A stretch of 50,691 nucleotides of DNA, from contig DAOUBD010000069.1 of NCBI GenBank assembly GCA_034432935.1, positions 1 to 50,691 of the forward strand, written 5' to 3'. Of this stretch, positions 16,882 to 24,969 are shown piece by piece. Numbering within the stretch: position 1 is the first letter of the stretch; every line of letters begins with the position of its first letter. This DNA comes from DAOUAG01 sp034432935. GTDB lineage: Bacteria; Chloroflexota; Dehalococcoidia; SM23-28-2; RBG-16-64-32. The position numbers were made by a program, and so were the translations under genes. The notes beneath the pieces were generated by a model. The model did not search any database. It was not told where the DNA came from and worked only from the letters and a program-made list of their open reading frames with translations.

Positions 16882-17405
16882 GGCAGGGCAGCACCGGACG
16901 GGCCAGCATCAGGCTGCCTTGTGCCGCCCATCTCCTCTGAATACCAGGCCGCCTGCCCCGGTCCCTCCTTGACCCCCACGCTGAGCCGGCGCAGGCCCCT
17001 CACCCCGGCAGCCTCTAACTCCTTCCACAAGCGCCCCGCAAACCACTCCGCCAGCCGCTCCGCCGTCGAGTTGTCGATAGGCAAGCCCACCACGTCCTCC
17101 TCCGGGACGACATAACGCCGCCGCCCAGCCTTCACCTCATAGGCCCCTCCGGCCAGAGCGACCTCCAGGGCAGGGCTAGCCATGGGCAGCAGCAACCTGT
17201 GGTCTATCTGCCTGCAAAGCGACGCCGCCAGACGCCTCACCAAGCCGAAGTCCGCCACCCAGGAGACATCCGACAACGGCCCATCGATCTCCACCACCAC
17301 CTCATAGCTGTGCCCATGCAGCGGCTCAGCGCCCTCCGGCAAAAGGGCGAAATGAGCCGCCGAAAACCGCAGTCCTTCGCCCTCCACCGTGATCCTGTAG
17401 GTCAT
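16878..17405 (-). CDS. 6-pyruvoyl-tetrahydropterin synthase family protein, PTPS-III-like motif
   Basis: T-fold pterin enzyme acting on dihydroneopterin triphosphate. Zinc ligands H18, H30 and H32 are visible (SAAHFA, HGHSYEV). The catalytic Cys of QueD (CxxxHGH) is absent; the sequence is AEPLHGH, which matches the ExxHGH signature described for PTPS-III, the form that supplies folate synthesis in place of FolB. The later Asp-His pair (QIDHRLL) and the C-terminal Glu in VKEGPGQ are present. I set the start at ATG 17405 (175 residues), with GAGGGGCGAGG just upstream; the longer form to 17519 has no homology. It has its own promoter about 80 bp upstream. Confidence 0.82.
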   Translation of the reverse strand: MTYRITVEGEGLRFSAAHFALLPEGAEPLHGHSYEVVVEIDGPLSDVSWVADFGLVRRLAASLCRQIDHRLLLPMASPALEVALAGGAYEVKAGRRRYVVPEEDVVGLPIDNSTAERLAEWFAGRLWKELEAAGVRGLRRLSVGVKEGPGQAAWYSEEMGGTRQPDAGPSGAALP

Positions 17406-17490
17406 GTCCTCGCCCCTCGCTATCCCCGCGCGGGGTCTCGCGGAGTTACGATGATACGAGCGCCAGAGCGCCGACGGCAAGCCGCTTTGG

Positions 17491-17519
17491 AATATATTCG
17501 CACTATATATGTTATGCAA
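17491..17519 (-). promoter_or_regulatory. promoter for PTPS-family gene
   Basis: On the minus strand TTGCAT (17519-17514), a 17-bp spacer and TATATT (17496-17491) form a strong sigma-70-type promoter inside the only AT-rich patch of this gap. The leader would be about 80 nt. Confidence 0.65.
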
Positions 17520-17589
17520 TGTACGCCCGACTGGCCTTATCCGTACCTGACATAATCGTCGCCTTCGCGGCTAGTCTCGGGACGCACTG

Positions 17590-17598
17590 TGCTAGACT
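17590..17598 (+). promoter_or_regulatory. extended -10 before S41 protease
   Basis: TGCTAGACT is an extended -10 (TGn plus TAGACT). The same TGTGCTAGA core stands before ssrA. No clear -35 is present. A start near 17605 would give a leader of about 130 nt. Confidence 0.4.
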
Positions 17599-17736
17599 GG
17601 TTTCTAGACCTACTGGTCGCCTCGTCTCACCCGTGGCGCTGCCAGACGGAGGAGACTGGCACTAGCATACCGGGCCATAGGTCGGCGGATAAGGCGCCTT
17701 AATCGTGCAGGTGGCCCGTAAAAGGCAGAGGTGACG

Positions 17737-18981
17737 ATGATGTGGAAGGCTGCAAAGTGGGGAATGGCGTCGCTGGTGGTGGCTCTGGCCATCGTCCTAT
17801 CGGGCGTGGTAGGACACACCATAGGCCAAGATAGCGGGACCCCGGCCGGCAATGTACGCACCGTCGAGAACGGAGCCCAGGCGTCCCAGGGGTATGCCAT
17901 TCTCGACGAAATCCAGAGGGTACTGCAAGAAGATTTCGTAAACCCAGATGCTGTAGACCCTGAGACGCTCCGCATGGGGGCCATCGAGGGGGTCATCAAG
18001 GCCCTGGGCGATCCCCACACGGTGTACATCACCCCTGAAGATTACGCCACGGGGGTGAACCTTATCGAGGGCAGCTTCGAAGGCATCGGCGCTCAGGTCG
18101 ACCAAGACCGAGCGACGGGCGAGATCGTCGTCGTGGCCCCCTTCCGCGACTCGCCGGCAGAGAAGGCCGGAATCCAGCCCGGGGACGCCATCCTCAAGGT
18201 GGATGGGCAGTCCACCGAGGGCTGGACGGTCGCCGATGCCGTCAAACGCATCCGCGGCCCCCAGGGCACTGCCGTCACCCTCACCGTCAGGCATCCCAAT
18301 GGCCAGGTCGAAGATATCACGATAGAGCGCGCCACCATCGTCATCCCCACCGTGTACACCCGACAGGTCCCCGACCAGAACGGCAACCCCGTCACCGACC
18401 TCGCTTACATCGAGATTCAGCAGTTCACCAATGAGACCGTCAATGACCTTCGCCAGACCCTGATGCAGATCAAGCAAGAAGGCTACAAAGGCATCATCCT
18501 GGACCTGCGCCGCAACCCTGGCGGCGGCCTTGACGCTACCGTTCAGGTCGCCGACATGTTCCTGGACGGCGGGGTCGTCCTAACCCAGGTCGACCGCGAT
18601 GGCAAGGAGACCGTGTACAACGCCAAGCCCGGTGGTGAGGCCGTCGGCCTCCCCGTGGCCATTCTTGTGGGCCCCGGCTCCGCCAGCGGCTCAGAGGTCC
18701 TCTCTGGGGCCCTGAGGGACCACGGCGTCGCCAAGCTCGTCGGCCAGACGACCTTCGGCAAGGGTTCTGTCAACCACCTGCGGGAGCTCTCCGATGGCGG
18801 CGCCCTCTACGTCACCATCGCCCGCTGGCTCACCCCCAATGGGGAGCAGATCGAAGGTGTCGGTCTCACCCCGGATATCAAGGTGGACCCCAGCGAAGAG
18901 GAGCTCCAAACGGGCATCGGGCCCCAGCTCTACGCGGCGATCGATTACCTACACTCCAGTCTGACGCAGGCTCAGCAGTAG
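17737..18981 (+). CDS. S41 carboxyl-terminal processing peptidase
   Basis: Secreted or membrane-anchored Ser/Lys protease that trims envelope proteins. An N-terminal hydrophobic segment (MASLVVALAIVLSGVVGHTIG) acts as signal or anchor. A PDZ domain follows (about residues 110-195, APFRDSPAEKAGIQPGDAILKVDG), then the catalytic core with LDLRRNPGGGL. The Ser-Lys dyad is S317 (GSASGSE) and K342 (FGKGSV), 25 residues apart as in Tsp. The start is ATG 17737 or 17740, the GTG at 17731 being less likely. 414 residues is normal for CtpA. It is followed after 31 bp by smpB. Confidence 0.94.
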   Translation: MMWKAAKWGMASLVVALAIVLSGVVGHTIGQDSGTPAGNVRTVENGAQASQGYAILDEIQRVLQEDFVNPDAVDPETLRMGAIEGVIKALGDPHTVYITPEDYATGVNLIEGSFEGIGAQVDQDRATGEIVVVAPFRDSPAEKAGIQPGDAILKVDGQSTEGWTVADAVKRIRGPQGTAVTLTVRHPNGQVEDITIERATIVIPTVYTRQVPDQNGNPVTDLAYIEIQQFTNETVNDLRQTLMQIKQEGYKGIILDLRRNPGGGLDATVQVADMFLDGGVVLTQVDRDGKETVYNAKPGGEAVGLPVAILVGPGSASGSEVLSGALRDHGVAKLVGQTTFGKGSVNHLRELSDGGALYVTIARWLTPNGEQIEGVGLTPDIKVDPSEEELQTGIGPQLYAAIDYLHSSLTQAQQ

Positions 18982-19012
18982 TTATGTAAACCTCTCCCCT
19001 GCCGAGACGCCC

Positions 19013-19465
19013 GTGGCTGAGAAGACCATTACGGTCAACCGCAAAGCCGGCCACGACTACCACATCCTGCGTACCATCGAGGCTGGCATCTCCCTCCTGG
19101 GCACCGAAATCAAGTCCATCCGCGAGGGGAGGGTCAGCATCCGCGAGGCTTACGTGAGGCCCCAGGGGGGCGAGATGTGGCTTGTAGGGGCCCACATCGC
19201 CCACTATCCACCGGCTGGCCGCGCGCAGCATGATCCGGCCCGCAGCAGGAGACTCCTCCTCCACCGTAGGGAGATCAGGGAGCTCACCCGCGAGGTGGAA
19301 TCCTCTGGCCTCACCATCGTGCCCCTGCGCCTGTATCTGAAGAACGGCAGGGCCAAACTGGAGATCGCTTTGGCCAAAGGCAAGAAGGCCTACGATAAGC
19401 GTCAGGCCATCGCCAAGCGGGAGGCTGAGCGCGCTATAGGCCGTGCCCTGCGGCGTGCGGGCTAG
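19013..19465 (+). CDS. smpB: SsrA-binding protein
   Basis: Binds the tRNA-like end of tmRNA and is needed for trans-translation rescue of stalled ribosomes. The 150-residue OB-fold protein shows the family blocks NRKAGHDYHI, GIxLxGTEIKSIREGRVSIREAYV, HIAHYPPAGRAQHDPARSRRLLLHRREI, and the basic tail KLEIALAKGKKAYDKRQAIAKREAER. The start is GTG. Its RNA partner ssrA lies 2.9 kb downstream on the same strand. The last 32 bp overlap the convergent MMPL gene. Confidence 0.97.
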   Translation: MAEKTITVNRKAGHDYHILRTIEAGISLLGTEIKSIREGRVSIREAYVRPQGGEMWLVGAHIAHYPPAGRAQHDPARSRRLLLHRREIRELTREVESSGLTIVPLRLYLKNGRAKLEIALAKGKKAYDKRQAIAKREAERAIGRALRRAG

Positions 19466-21806
19466 GCCCTTCAGCCCGCGCCGAAAGGCGGAGGTTCTCC
19501 GGCAAGCGCTCCATGCCGGCCTGCGGTATCAGCCGGTCCAGCCACCGCGGCATCCACCAGTTGACAGCCCCCATGAGCTGCATCACTGAGGGCACCAGCA
19601 CCAGCCGCACGATGGTCGCGTCCACCAGCACGGCCACGGCCAGCCCTATGCCGAACTCCTTCACGATGCGCTGGTCGCTCAGGGCAAACGCCAGGAAGAC
19701 CGCTATCATGATGGCCGCCGCCGCCGATATCACCCGCGCAGTGACAGCCAACCCTCGCGCTACGGATTCGCTGTTGTCCCCGGTGCGCAGGTACTCCTCC
19801 CTGATGCGGCTCACCAGAAACACCTCATAGTCCATAGAAAGGCCGAAGAGCACGGCGAAGAGCATCATCGGCATGAACGGCTCTATGGGCCCTGCCCTGT
19901 GGACCCCAACGACGTCCCCAAGCCAGCCCCACTGAAATACCGCCACCAGCACCCCGAAGGACGCCCCGATGGACAGGACGTTCATCACCGCCGCCTTCAC
20001 AGCCACCACTACCGACCGGAACACGCTCATCAGAAGCATCAGACTGATGGCGATCACGCCTGCGAAGAAGAAAGGCAGCCGCTGACCGATCCTGTCCGCC
20101 AGGTCTACGAACAGGGCTGTCGGCCCCCCTACGTACGGCTCGACCCCAGTCCCCTCAAACCTGGAACCGAGATCCCGCCTCAGCCGCAGCACCAGATCGT
20201 GCGTGGCCTCTTCCTGCGGCGCTGTCTTGGGTATCACCCGCATCACGGCCGCCGTCCGCTCCTGGTTGAACATGGGGGGCGTGACCAAGGCCACGTTCTC
20301 CTCCGAAGACAAGGCCGCCGGCAGTCCACTCACGGCCGCCGCGCCGGCCTCATCCTGCAAGGCGAAAGCCAGCACAATCGGACCGTTGAACCCCGGTCCG
20401 AAGCCTTCCGCCATTAGATCGTAGGCCCGCCGCGAGGTGAAAGACGGGGGGTTGTTCCCGGCGTCGGAGCTGCCCAGCCGCATGTCTAGCGCTGGAATCG
20501 CCAGCGCCAGCAGCAGGCCCAGAGTCAACAAGAACCACACGATGGGGCGGCTTTGCACCGCGCGGCTGAGGCGGTAGCCCAGCCCGGCGGCGCTCTCGTG
20601 GACAGGGGCGTGGAACAACGGCAAGCGCCAGCGATCGATGTTGCGGCCGGCGATCGCCAGCAACGCCGGCAATACGAACAGCGCCACCAGGACAGCCATC
20701 GCTACCACTACCGACGTTGCCGTCCCTACGTAGCCCACCGCCAAGATGCCCGACGCCCACAGGCCCAGCAACGCCACAACCACGGTGGAGCCGGCGAACA
20801 GGACGGAACGCCCCGCCGTCTGGTAAGCGATGGCTATGGCCTCGGGTACCGGTAGCCCGCTGCCTTTGGCCTCCCGGAAGCGCGTCACGATCAGCAAGGC
20901 GTAGTCGATGCCCACACCTATGCCCACCATGGCTGTGAACTGCGGAGTGAACGTGGGCATCGTGAAGAACCGGGCACCTATGCCCACCAGGAAGAAGCTG
21001 GAGACCAGGCCGAGCAGCGCTGTGGCGATAGGCAGCCCCATCGCCACTACCGAACCGAAAGCGATAAGCAGAATCACCACCGCGGCCGCTATGCCGATGG
21101 CCTCCGCACTGCCCGGCGGCTCCATCTCCGCCTTGCGCAGGATGGGTCCTCCCGCCTCAACCTGTATCTCAGCGGTGGACGCCTGCTTCCGCCAGTCGAG
21201 CAACTTCTTCACCGTCGCCCGGTCGATGTCCAATGTCGGCTCAGCATACTGCACATCGATGAAAGCGATGCTGCCGTCCGGCGCGATGCGGCCAGGGGAA
21301 TCGTAGGGCGAACCAATGGCCACTACCCCTGGCAACTGGGCCAACTCCGTCTCGAACCTTCGCACCACCTCCACAACGCCAGGATCCCTGACCCCAGCCT
21401 TCGCTCTGATCACCACCACGGCGGTATCGCCGGCGTTCGCCGGGAAACGCTCCTTCAGCAAGTCCACCAACTGCTGCGATTCCGCCCCTGGTATGGAAAA
21501 GGCGTCGCCGTAGGCTCCGCGGAAGGAACCGTATAGGATCGCCAAGACGACGACGCCAGCGAGGGCCGCAACTGACACTAGCCACGAGTGGCGGAAGGCG
21601 AAGCGCGGCCACCAACCGAAGAGGAACGACTGCCTCTCTTTCGTCTCGTGCTTGGAGTGTCTCTCCGCCGGAGGCGCGGCCAGGACCGCACTGGGCTGCC
21701 GGCGGCTGCCCGGCCTGCGAGCTGAGTACCAGGCGGCCCCTGTCGCCAGCGCCAAGGCCACCCCGCTAAACAGCAGCAGAAGGGCCGGCCGAGGCTGCCG
21801 CCTCAT
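19434..21806 (-). CDS. MMPL/RND family transporter
   Basis: Large inner-membrane exporter of the MMPL branch of the RND superfamily, likely driven by the proton gradient and exporting lipids or drugs. The visible RND layout is TM1 (SWLVSVAALAGVVVLAILYG), a periplasmic loop with GAESQQLVDLLKERFP, a first bundle containing GIGVGIDYALLIVTRFREA, and a second bundle with FGLSMDYEVFLVSRIREEY; the two (D)Y-E/A motifs carry the proton-relay Asp. An extra hydrophobic helix (ALLLLFSGVALALATGAAWYSA) precedes TM1, which is unusual. I place the start at ATG 21806, 20 bp after marR; the longer form would overlap marR by 56 bp. About 790 residues. Confidence 0.9.
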   Translation of the reverse strand: MRRQPRPALLLLFSGVALALATGAAWYSARRPGSRRQPSAVLAAPPAERHSKHETKERQSFLFGWWPRFAFRHSWLVSVAALAGVVVLAILYGSFRGAYGDAFSIPGAESQQLVDLLKERFPANAGDTAVVVIRAKAGVRDPGVVEVVRRFETELAQLPGVVAIGSPYDSPGRIAPDGSIAFIDVQYAEPTLDIDRATVKKLLDWRKQASTAEIQVEAGGPILRKAEMEPPGSAEAIGIAAAVVILLIAFGSVVAMGLPIATALLGLVSSFFLVGIGARFFTMPTFTPQFTAMVGIGVGIDYALLIVTRFREAKGSGLPVPEAIAIAYQTAGRSVLFAGSTVVVALLGLWASGILAVGYVGTATSVVVAMAVLVALFVLPALLAIAGRNIDRWRLPLFHAPVHESAAGLGYRLSRAVQSRPIVWFLLTLGLLLALAIPALDMRLGSSDAGNNPPSFTSRRAYDLMAEGFGPGFNGPIVLAFALQDEAGAAAVSGLPAALSSEENVALVTPPMFNQERTAAVMRVIPKTAPQEEATHDLVLRLRRDLGSRFEGTGVEPYVGGPTALFVDLADRIGQRLPFFFAGVIAISLMLLMSVFRSVVVAVKAAVMNVLSIGASFGVLVAVFQWGWLGDVVGVHRAGPIEPFMPMMLFAVLFGLSMDYEVFLVSRIREEYLRTGDNSESVARGLAVTARVISAAAAIMIAVFLAFALSDQRIVKEFGIGLAVAVLVDATIVRLVLVPSVMQLMGAVNWWMPRWLDRLIPQAGMERLPENLRLSARAEGPSPHAAGHGL

Positions 21807-21825
21807 CTGCCAAAAGGGCTTTGCG

Positions 21826-22296
21826 CTACGACTCGGCACTGGCCACCACCTCCTCCTGGGATGTCGGTTCAGCCTCGGCAACCGCTTTCACCAGGAGCTC
21901 GAAGGCCCGCTCCACGACGGCTAGCTCCTCCGGGCCGAGAACGGCCAACACCTCGTCCAGCCCCTCCCTCCCGGCGGCCCACAGCGTCTCCATCAGGCCC
22001 CGCCCCTTGGCGGAGAGGCAAGAGATTACCCGGCGGGCGTCCCGCTCGTCCCGCGCGCGCTCCAAGTAGCCCCGATGCTCCAACCTCGTCAGAATGCCTG
22101 TCATGGTGGGGAGCGAGAGGTTCAAGGTGGCTGCCAGGTCGCCGCAACTGCGGGGGCCGTCCACATACAGCGTCAACAGCACCTTTAGCTGCGTCATCGT
22201 CAGATCGGTGGCCAGCCACTCCTGTGGCAGGCGGTGGCGCGCCCGGAGGAAGAACTCCTCAGCCAGGTCCAGGACTCGTTCTCTCGAGCTGGTCAT
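21826..22296 (-). CDS. MarR family transcriptional regulator
   Basis: 156-residue winged-helix dimer. The DNA-binding segment is at residues about 55-100 (SCGDLAATLNLSLPTMTGILTRLEHRGYLERARDERDARRV, with the conserved Asp-Arg wing). It heads an operon with the MMPL transporter (20-bp gap), so it most likely represses export until a ligand binds. A 13-bp perfect palindrome stands 13 bp before its start codon and is the best candidate operator. Confidence 0.9.
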   Translation of the reverse strand: MTSSRERVLDLAEEFFLRARHRLPQEWLATDLTMTQLKVLLTLYVDGPRSCGDLAATLNLSLPTMTGILTRLEHRGYLERARDERDARRVISCLSAKGRGLMETLWAAGREGLDEVLAVLGPEELAVVERAFELLVKAVAEAEPTSQEEVVASAES

Positions 22297-22309
22297 TACT
22301 TCGCTCCAA

Positions 22310-22322
22310 ACAAACTGTTTGT
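22310..22322. promoter_or_regulatory. palindromic operator candidate for MarR
   Basis: ACAAAC-T-GTTTGT is a perfect inverted repeat lying between the marR promoter and its start codon. Its position just downstream of the predicted transcription start suits autorepression by a dimeric MarR. Confidence 0.55.
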
Positions 22323-22331
22323 GCGAAACGA

Positions 22332-22360
22332 AGCTTAGTCCAAACCGCGAATAGTGTCAA
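22332..22360 (-). promoter_or_regulatory. promoter of marR-mmpL
   Basis: On the minus strand a perfect TTGACA (22360-22355) is followed after 17 bp by TAAGCT (22337-22332). The -10 is only 3 of 6, so the promoter leans on its -35. The start would fall about 30 bp before the marR ATG, just ahead of the palindrome. Confidence 0.45.
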
Positions 22361-22386
22361 CCCCCGCTGGAAGCACCGGAGCGATG

Positions 22387-22395
22387 TGCTAGAAT
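22387..22395 (+). promoter_or_regulatory. extended -10 of the ssrA promoter
   Basis: TGCTAGAAT (TGn plus TAGAAT) ends 10 nt before the mature 5' end of tmRNA. The nearest -35 at 17 bp is a poor CTGGAA. Transcription would begin only a few bases before the mature RNA. Confidence 0.5.
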
Positions 22396-22405
22396 AGGTC
22401 TGCAT

Positions 22406-22761
22406 GGGGACGAAAGGGTTCGACAGGGAAGGTTGAGCCCGGATAGCAGGCGGAGATGGCCGCTCTCTCCATAATCAGGCGGCAAACAAGTAACTGGCAC
22501 CAACCAGTACGCCCTGGCTGCCTAAGATAGGGTAGCCACGTCGGGCCCAGGCCTTCTCCCGGTGGGCGGGGTCCGGCGCCGTGCAGCCGGGATGCTGCCT
22601 CCCCCCGCCGATAAGGGGAGGCCTAAGACTCCATCGGCTGGCCCGGCGGTAAGTCAGCCGCGGACGTACGCCGGGCGAGATCAAAACGACGGCTAAGCCT
22701 GTAGTAGATCCGGGGAGGCTTTCCTCTGGACGGGGGGTTCGATTCCCCCCCGTCTCCACCA
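22406..22761 (+). ncRNA. ssrA: transfer-messenger RNA (tmRNA)
   Basis: Rescues stalled ribosomes and tags the unfinished protein. The tRNA-like ends pair: GGGGACG (22406-22412) with CGTCTCC (22751-22757), then A and an encoded CCA (22759-22761). The T arm has GGTTCGATTCC with a G/C stem, and the 5' side shows the tmRNA GGGTTCGACAG element. The tag frame ends YALAA followed by TAA (22523-22525). Read back to the preceding TAA it gives the probable tag GGKQVTGTNQYALAA with resume codon GGC at 22478. The length of 356 nt is typical of a one-piece tmRNA. Its protein partner smpB is 2.9 kb upstream. Confidence 0.96.
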
Positions 22762-22796
22762 TCGAGACGGCGATAGCGCTGCCTTTGCCCCTCCGG

Positions 22797-24029
22797 TCAT
22801 GAGATGGCGAGCAGCAAGCGCAGCTCGTCGGCCAACAACCTCGTTACGAGAAAATGCTGTCGTACGTGCTCCCGCCCCCTGGCTCCTAGACGCCGGGCTG
22901 TCCGCCTATCACGCAGGAGCTCGACGACGCGTTCGGCGCACTCCTCGCTGCTTTGGATCAGGTAGCCCCCTACGCCTTCGGGCATCTGCATCGGTATGCC
23001 GCCTGTCTTGCCAGCCACGACTGGCGTCCCCTTCCAGAGCGTCTCTGACACCACCAGCCCGAACCCCTCGCGGAGCGACTTCTGGAGCACCACGTGGGAG
23101 CAGCGCTGGAAGGCGTTCACCTCCATGTTGCCGATGCCGGTAAAGTTGGTCAGCACATGAATATCGGGGTCCGCACCTGCCTCCCGCAGGATATCGCGGT
23201 ACATGCGCCAGCCTTCCGGATCATCCAGGGCCATCTGCCCTAAAAGGGCAAGCTGTAGCCCGGGCACTTCCTTGCGCGCCATCCGGTAGACCTCTATGAC
23301 TCCCAGGGGGTCCTTCCAAGGGTCGAAGCGAGACACCTGTGTCAGCAGCGGCCGGCCCAGATCGATCCCAGCCCATTCAACGATCCGGCGGCAGAGCTCT
23401 CCCGGCGCCGTCATGTTCTTGGGGCTCAGCGGGTCGATGCCTGGCGGAATGACGAAGAGGGGCAGATCATCCAGGCCTGCCGGCAGGAACTCTCTCATGG
23501 TGAAGACCACTGCGTCGTAATCGAGCACAAACGGGCGTATAAACTCCAGCACCTCCGGATTGGGGGCCGACGTGTCGATGTGGCAGCGCCAGATCCAGCG
23601 CGCCCCGCTCCGGCCGCGCACGTGACGGACTGCCAAAGGCTGCGGGTCATGCACAACTATGTAGTCGTATCGAGCCTCCAGCGCCTGGGCGATGCGGTGG
23701 TTCTGCACCAGGTAGATCTCCCTGTCCTCGTCCGCCAGGTGCACGTCCGCCCCTTGAAGACCGTTGTGGATCGCCTTCGTGGTCTCGAAAAAACGCTGGC
23801 GGCCGGTGATCACCTGCCACTCGGCCTCGATCCCGAGCGCCTTGTATAGGGGCACTAGCGAGCGCAGCAGTTCGGATACCCCGCCGCCGTAGGCTGTGGC
23901 ATTCAGATGGAGCAGCCTTTTGCCCTGGAGGGGGCGGGCCAAGTCCAGCAGCTCGTCCACGCATCCAGGCCCGGCGACCTCCCTATAAAGGGCGAGCGCC
24001 TTGGGGCCAACGTCAACTCGTTGTAGCAC
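22797..24029 (-). CDS. GT4 glycosyltransferase, TreT-like trehalose synthase
   Basis: Resembles trehalose glycosyltransferring synthase, which joins NDP-glucose and glucose. It is a GT-B fold protein: the N-terminal domain has LLHLNATAYGGGVSELLRSLVPL, and the C-terminal domain has LLTQVSRFDPWKDPLGVI, QKSLREGFGLVVSETLWKGTPVVAGKTGGIP with the E-x7-E nucleotide-sugar motif. The VHDPQPLA and WRCHIDTS blocks are typical of TreT. 410 residues is normal. The start is GTG 24029 with GAGGTG upstream; an in-frame stop lies close above. It follows the PHA genes by 60 bp and may share their transcript. The exact sugar acceptor is inferred from family likeness only. Confidence 0.85.
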   Translation of the reverse strand: MLQRVDVGPKALALYREVAGPGCVDELLDLARPLQGKRLLHLNATAYGGGVSELLRSLVPLYKALGIEAEWQVITGRQRFFETTKAIHNGLQGADVHLADEDREIYLVQNHRIAQALEARYDYIVVHDPQPLAVRHVRGRSGARWIWRCHIDTSAPNPEVLEFIRPFVLDYDAVVFTMREFLPAGLDDLPLFVIPPGIDPLSPKNMTAPGELCRRIVEWAGIDLGRPLLTQVSRFDPWKDPLGVIEVYRMARKEVPGLQLALLGQMALDDPEGWRMYRDILREAGADPDIHVLTNFTGIGNMEVNAFQRCSHVVLQKSLREGFGLVVSETLWKGTPVVAGKTGGIPMQMPEGVGGYLIQSSEECAERVVELLRDRRTARRLGARGREHVRQHFLVTRLLADELRLLLAIS

Positions 24030-24089
24030 AGGGCGAACACCTCACCCCTGGTTATGGGGACTGCCCGGCCGCCTTGGGCTCGCGACCCG

Positions 24090-24968
24090 TCAGGAGCCTT
24101 CGGACGGGGGCTCCAAGTCGGAAGCCAACCCTTCTGCCCGCTCGTTCTCGCGCGGGCCGACGTCGCGGGACATCCGGCGGGTCGGGCGGGCCCATAGCCC
24201 CCGGAGCACGAGATCGACCAGGTGAGGCGCCACAGTGTTCACCCCTACTGCCAGCAGATCCTCCGGGGAAACGTAGGCGTCCCGCAGGCCCCATCGGATC
24301 GCCTGAACGATACGCCTGGCCACTAGGGCCGGATCGGCAAACCGAAGGAACGGCGGTATTGGCGGAGCATCGACCTCCTGGATCATATGCTCCGTAAAAG
24401 GCGTTTGGGTAAAGCCCGGGTAGACCGTGGTGACAGCGATTCCGCTGCCCGCCAGCTCCGTCCTCAGCGAGTCTGACAGAGCCACCAGGGCAAACTTGCT
24501 CGCCGCGTAGATTCCCATGAAGGGGGGCGCTATCCGGCCGGCCACCGATGATACGTTGACGATATGCCCGCCACCACCGGCCTGCATGTACGGCACCGCG
24601 GCCTGGATACAGTACACGCTGCCCCAAAAGTTCACGTCGAAGACGTGCCGCATGTTGTCCAGACTGCCCCCGGCGATGGGTGCGTACAGGCCGATCCCCG
24701 CGCAGTTAACGAGAATATCTACGCTCCCGAACTCCTCCACCGCCCGCCGCACCAACACCTGTACCGCCAGCCGGTCCGTTACATCCGTCGGCACCACAAG
24801 GCAACGTCCGCGCAAGGGCGCGATGTCCGTAGCCACCTCCTCCAGGCGGCGCCGGTTCCGGGCTGCCAACACCACGTTCGCCCCCCGCTCCGCAAGCTCC
24901 AGCGCCGTCTCCCGCCCGATCCCGGACGACGCCCCAGTTACGACAGCGCACTTGCCCTCTACTCGCAT
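24090..24968 (-). CDS. short-chain dehydrogenase/reductase, last gene of PHA operon
   Basis: Classical SDR: cofactor loop VVTGASSGIGRETALELAERGANVVLAARN, NCAGIG, Ser in VSSVAG, and the Y-x3-K pair in YAASKFALVALSD. The Arg pair after the glycine loop (AARNRRR) suggests NADP(H). At 292 residues it is longer than PhaB acetoacetyl-CoA reductases (about 246), with an extra C-terminal segment ending in a charged tail, so I do not name it phaB. It begins 1 bp after the phaC stop, so it is translated with the PHA synthase and could supply or recycle hydroxyacyl units. Confidence 0.88.
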   Translation of the reverse strand: MRVEGKCAVVTGASSGIGRETALELAERGANVVLAARNRRRLEEVATDIAPLRGRCLVVPTDVTDRLAVQVLVRRAVEEFGSVDILVNCAGIGLYAPIAGGSLDNMRHVFDVNFWGSVYCIQAAVPYMQAGGGGHIVNVSSVAGRIAPPFMGIYAASKFALVALSDSLRTELAGSGIAVTTVYPGFTQTPFTEHMIQEVDAPPIPPFLRFADPALVARRIVQAIRWGLRDAYVSPEDLLAVGVNTVAPHLVDLVLRGLWARPTRRMSRDVGPRENERAEGLASDLEPPSEGS

Positions 24969-24969
24969 G

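Larger units (their letters stand above)
17406..17736. other. 331-bp divergent intergenic region between PTPS-family gene and S41 protease
   Basis: No gene is seen here. It holds a near-consensus promoter toward the PTPS-family gene (17491-17519), an extended -10 toward the protease (17590-17598), and the self-complementary CCCCGCGCGGGG (17424-17435), which would form a hairpin in the PTPS-family leader close to its ribosome binding site. No known riboswitch (preQ1, THF) pattern was recognised in that leader. Confidence 0.6.

Noticed and set aside
17406..17484. Leader of the PTPS-family gene considered as a preQ1 or THF riboswitch
   Set aside because: Neither aptamer core was recognised; only a simple CCCCGCGCGGGG hairpin is visible.
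20350..20760. Minus-strand 136-codon frame inside the MMPL gene considered as evidence of a frameshift
   Set aside because: The main MMPL frame is uninterrupted with correct motifs on both sides, so this is only an alternative-frame shadow.
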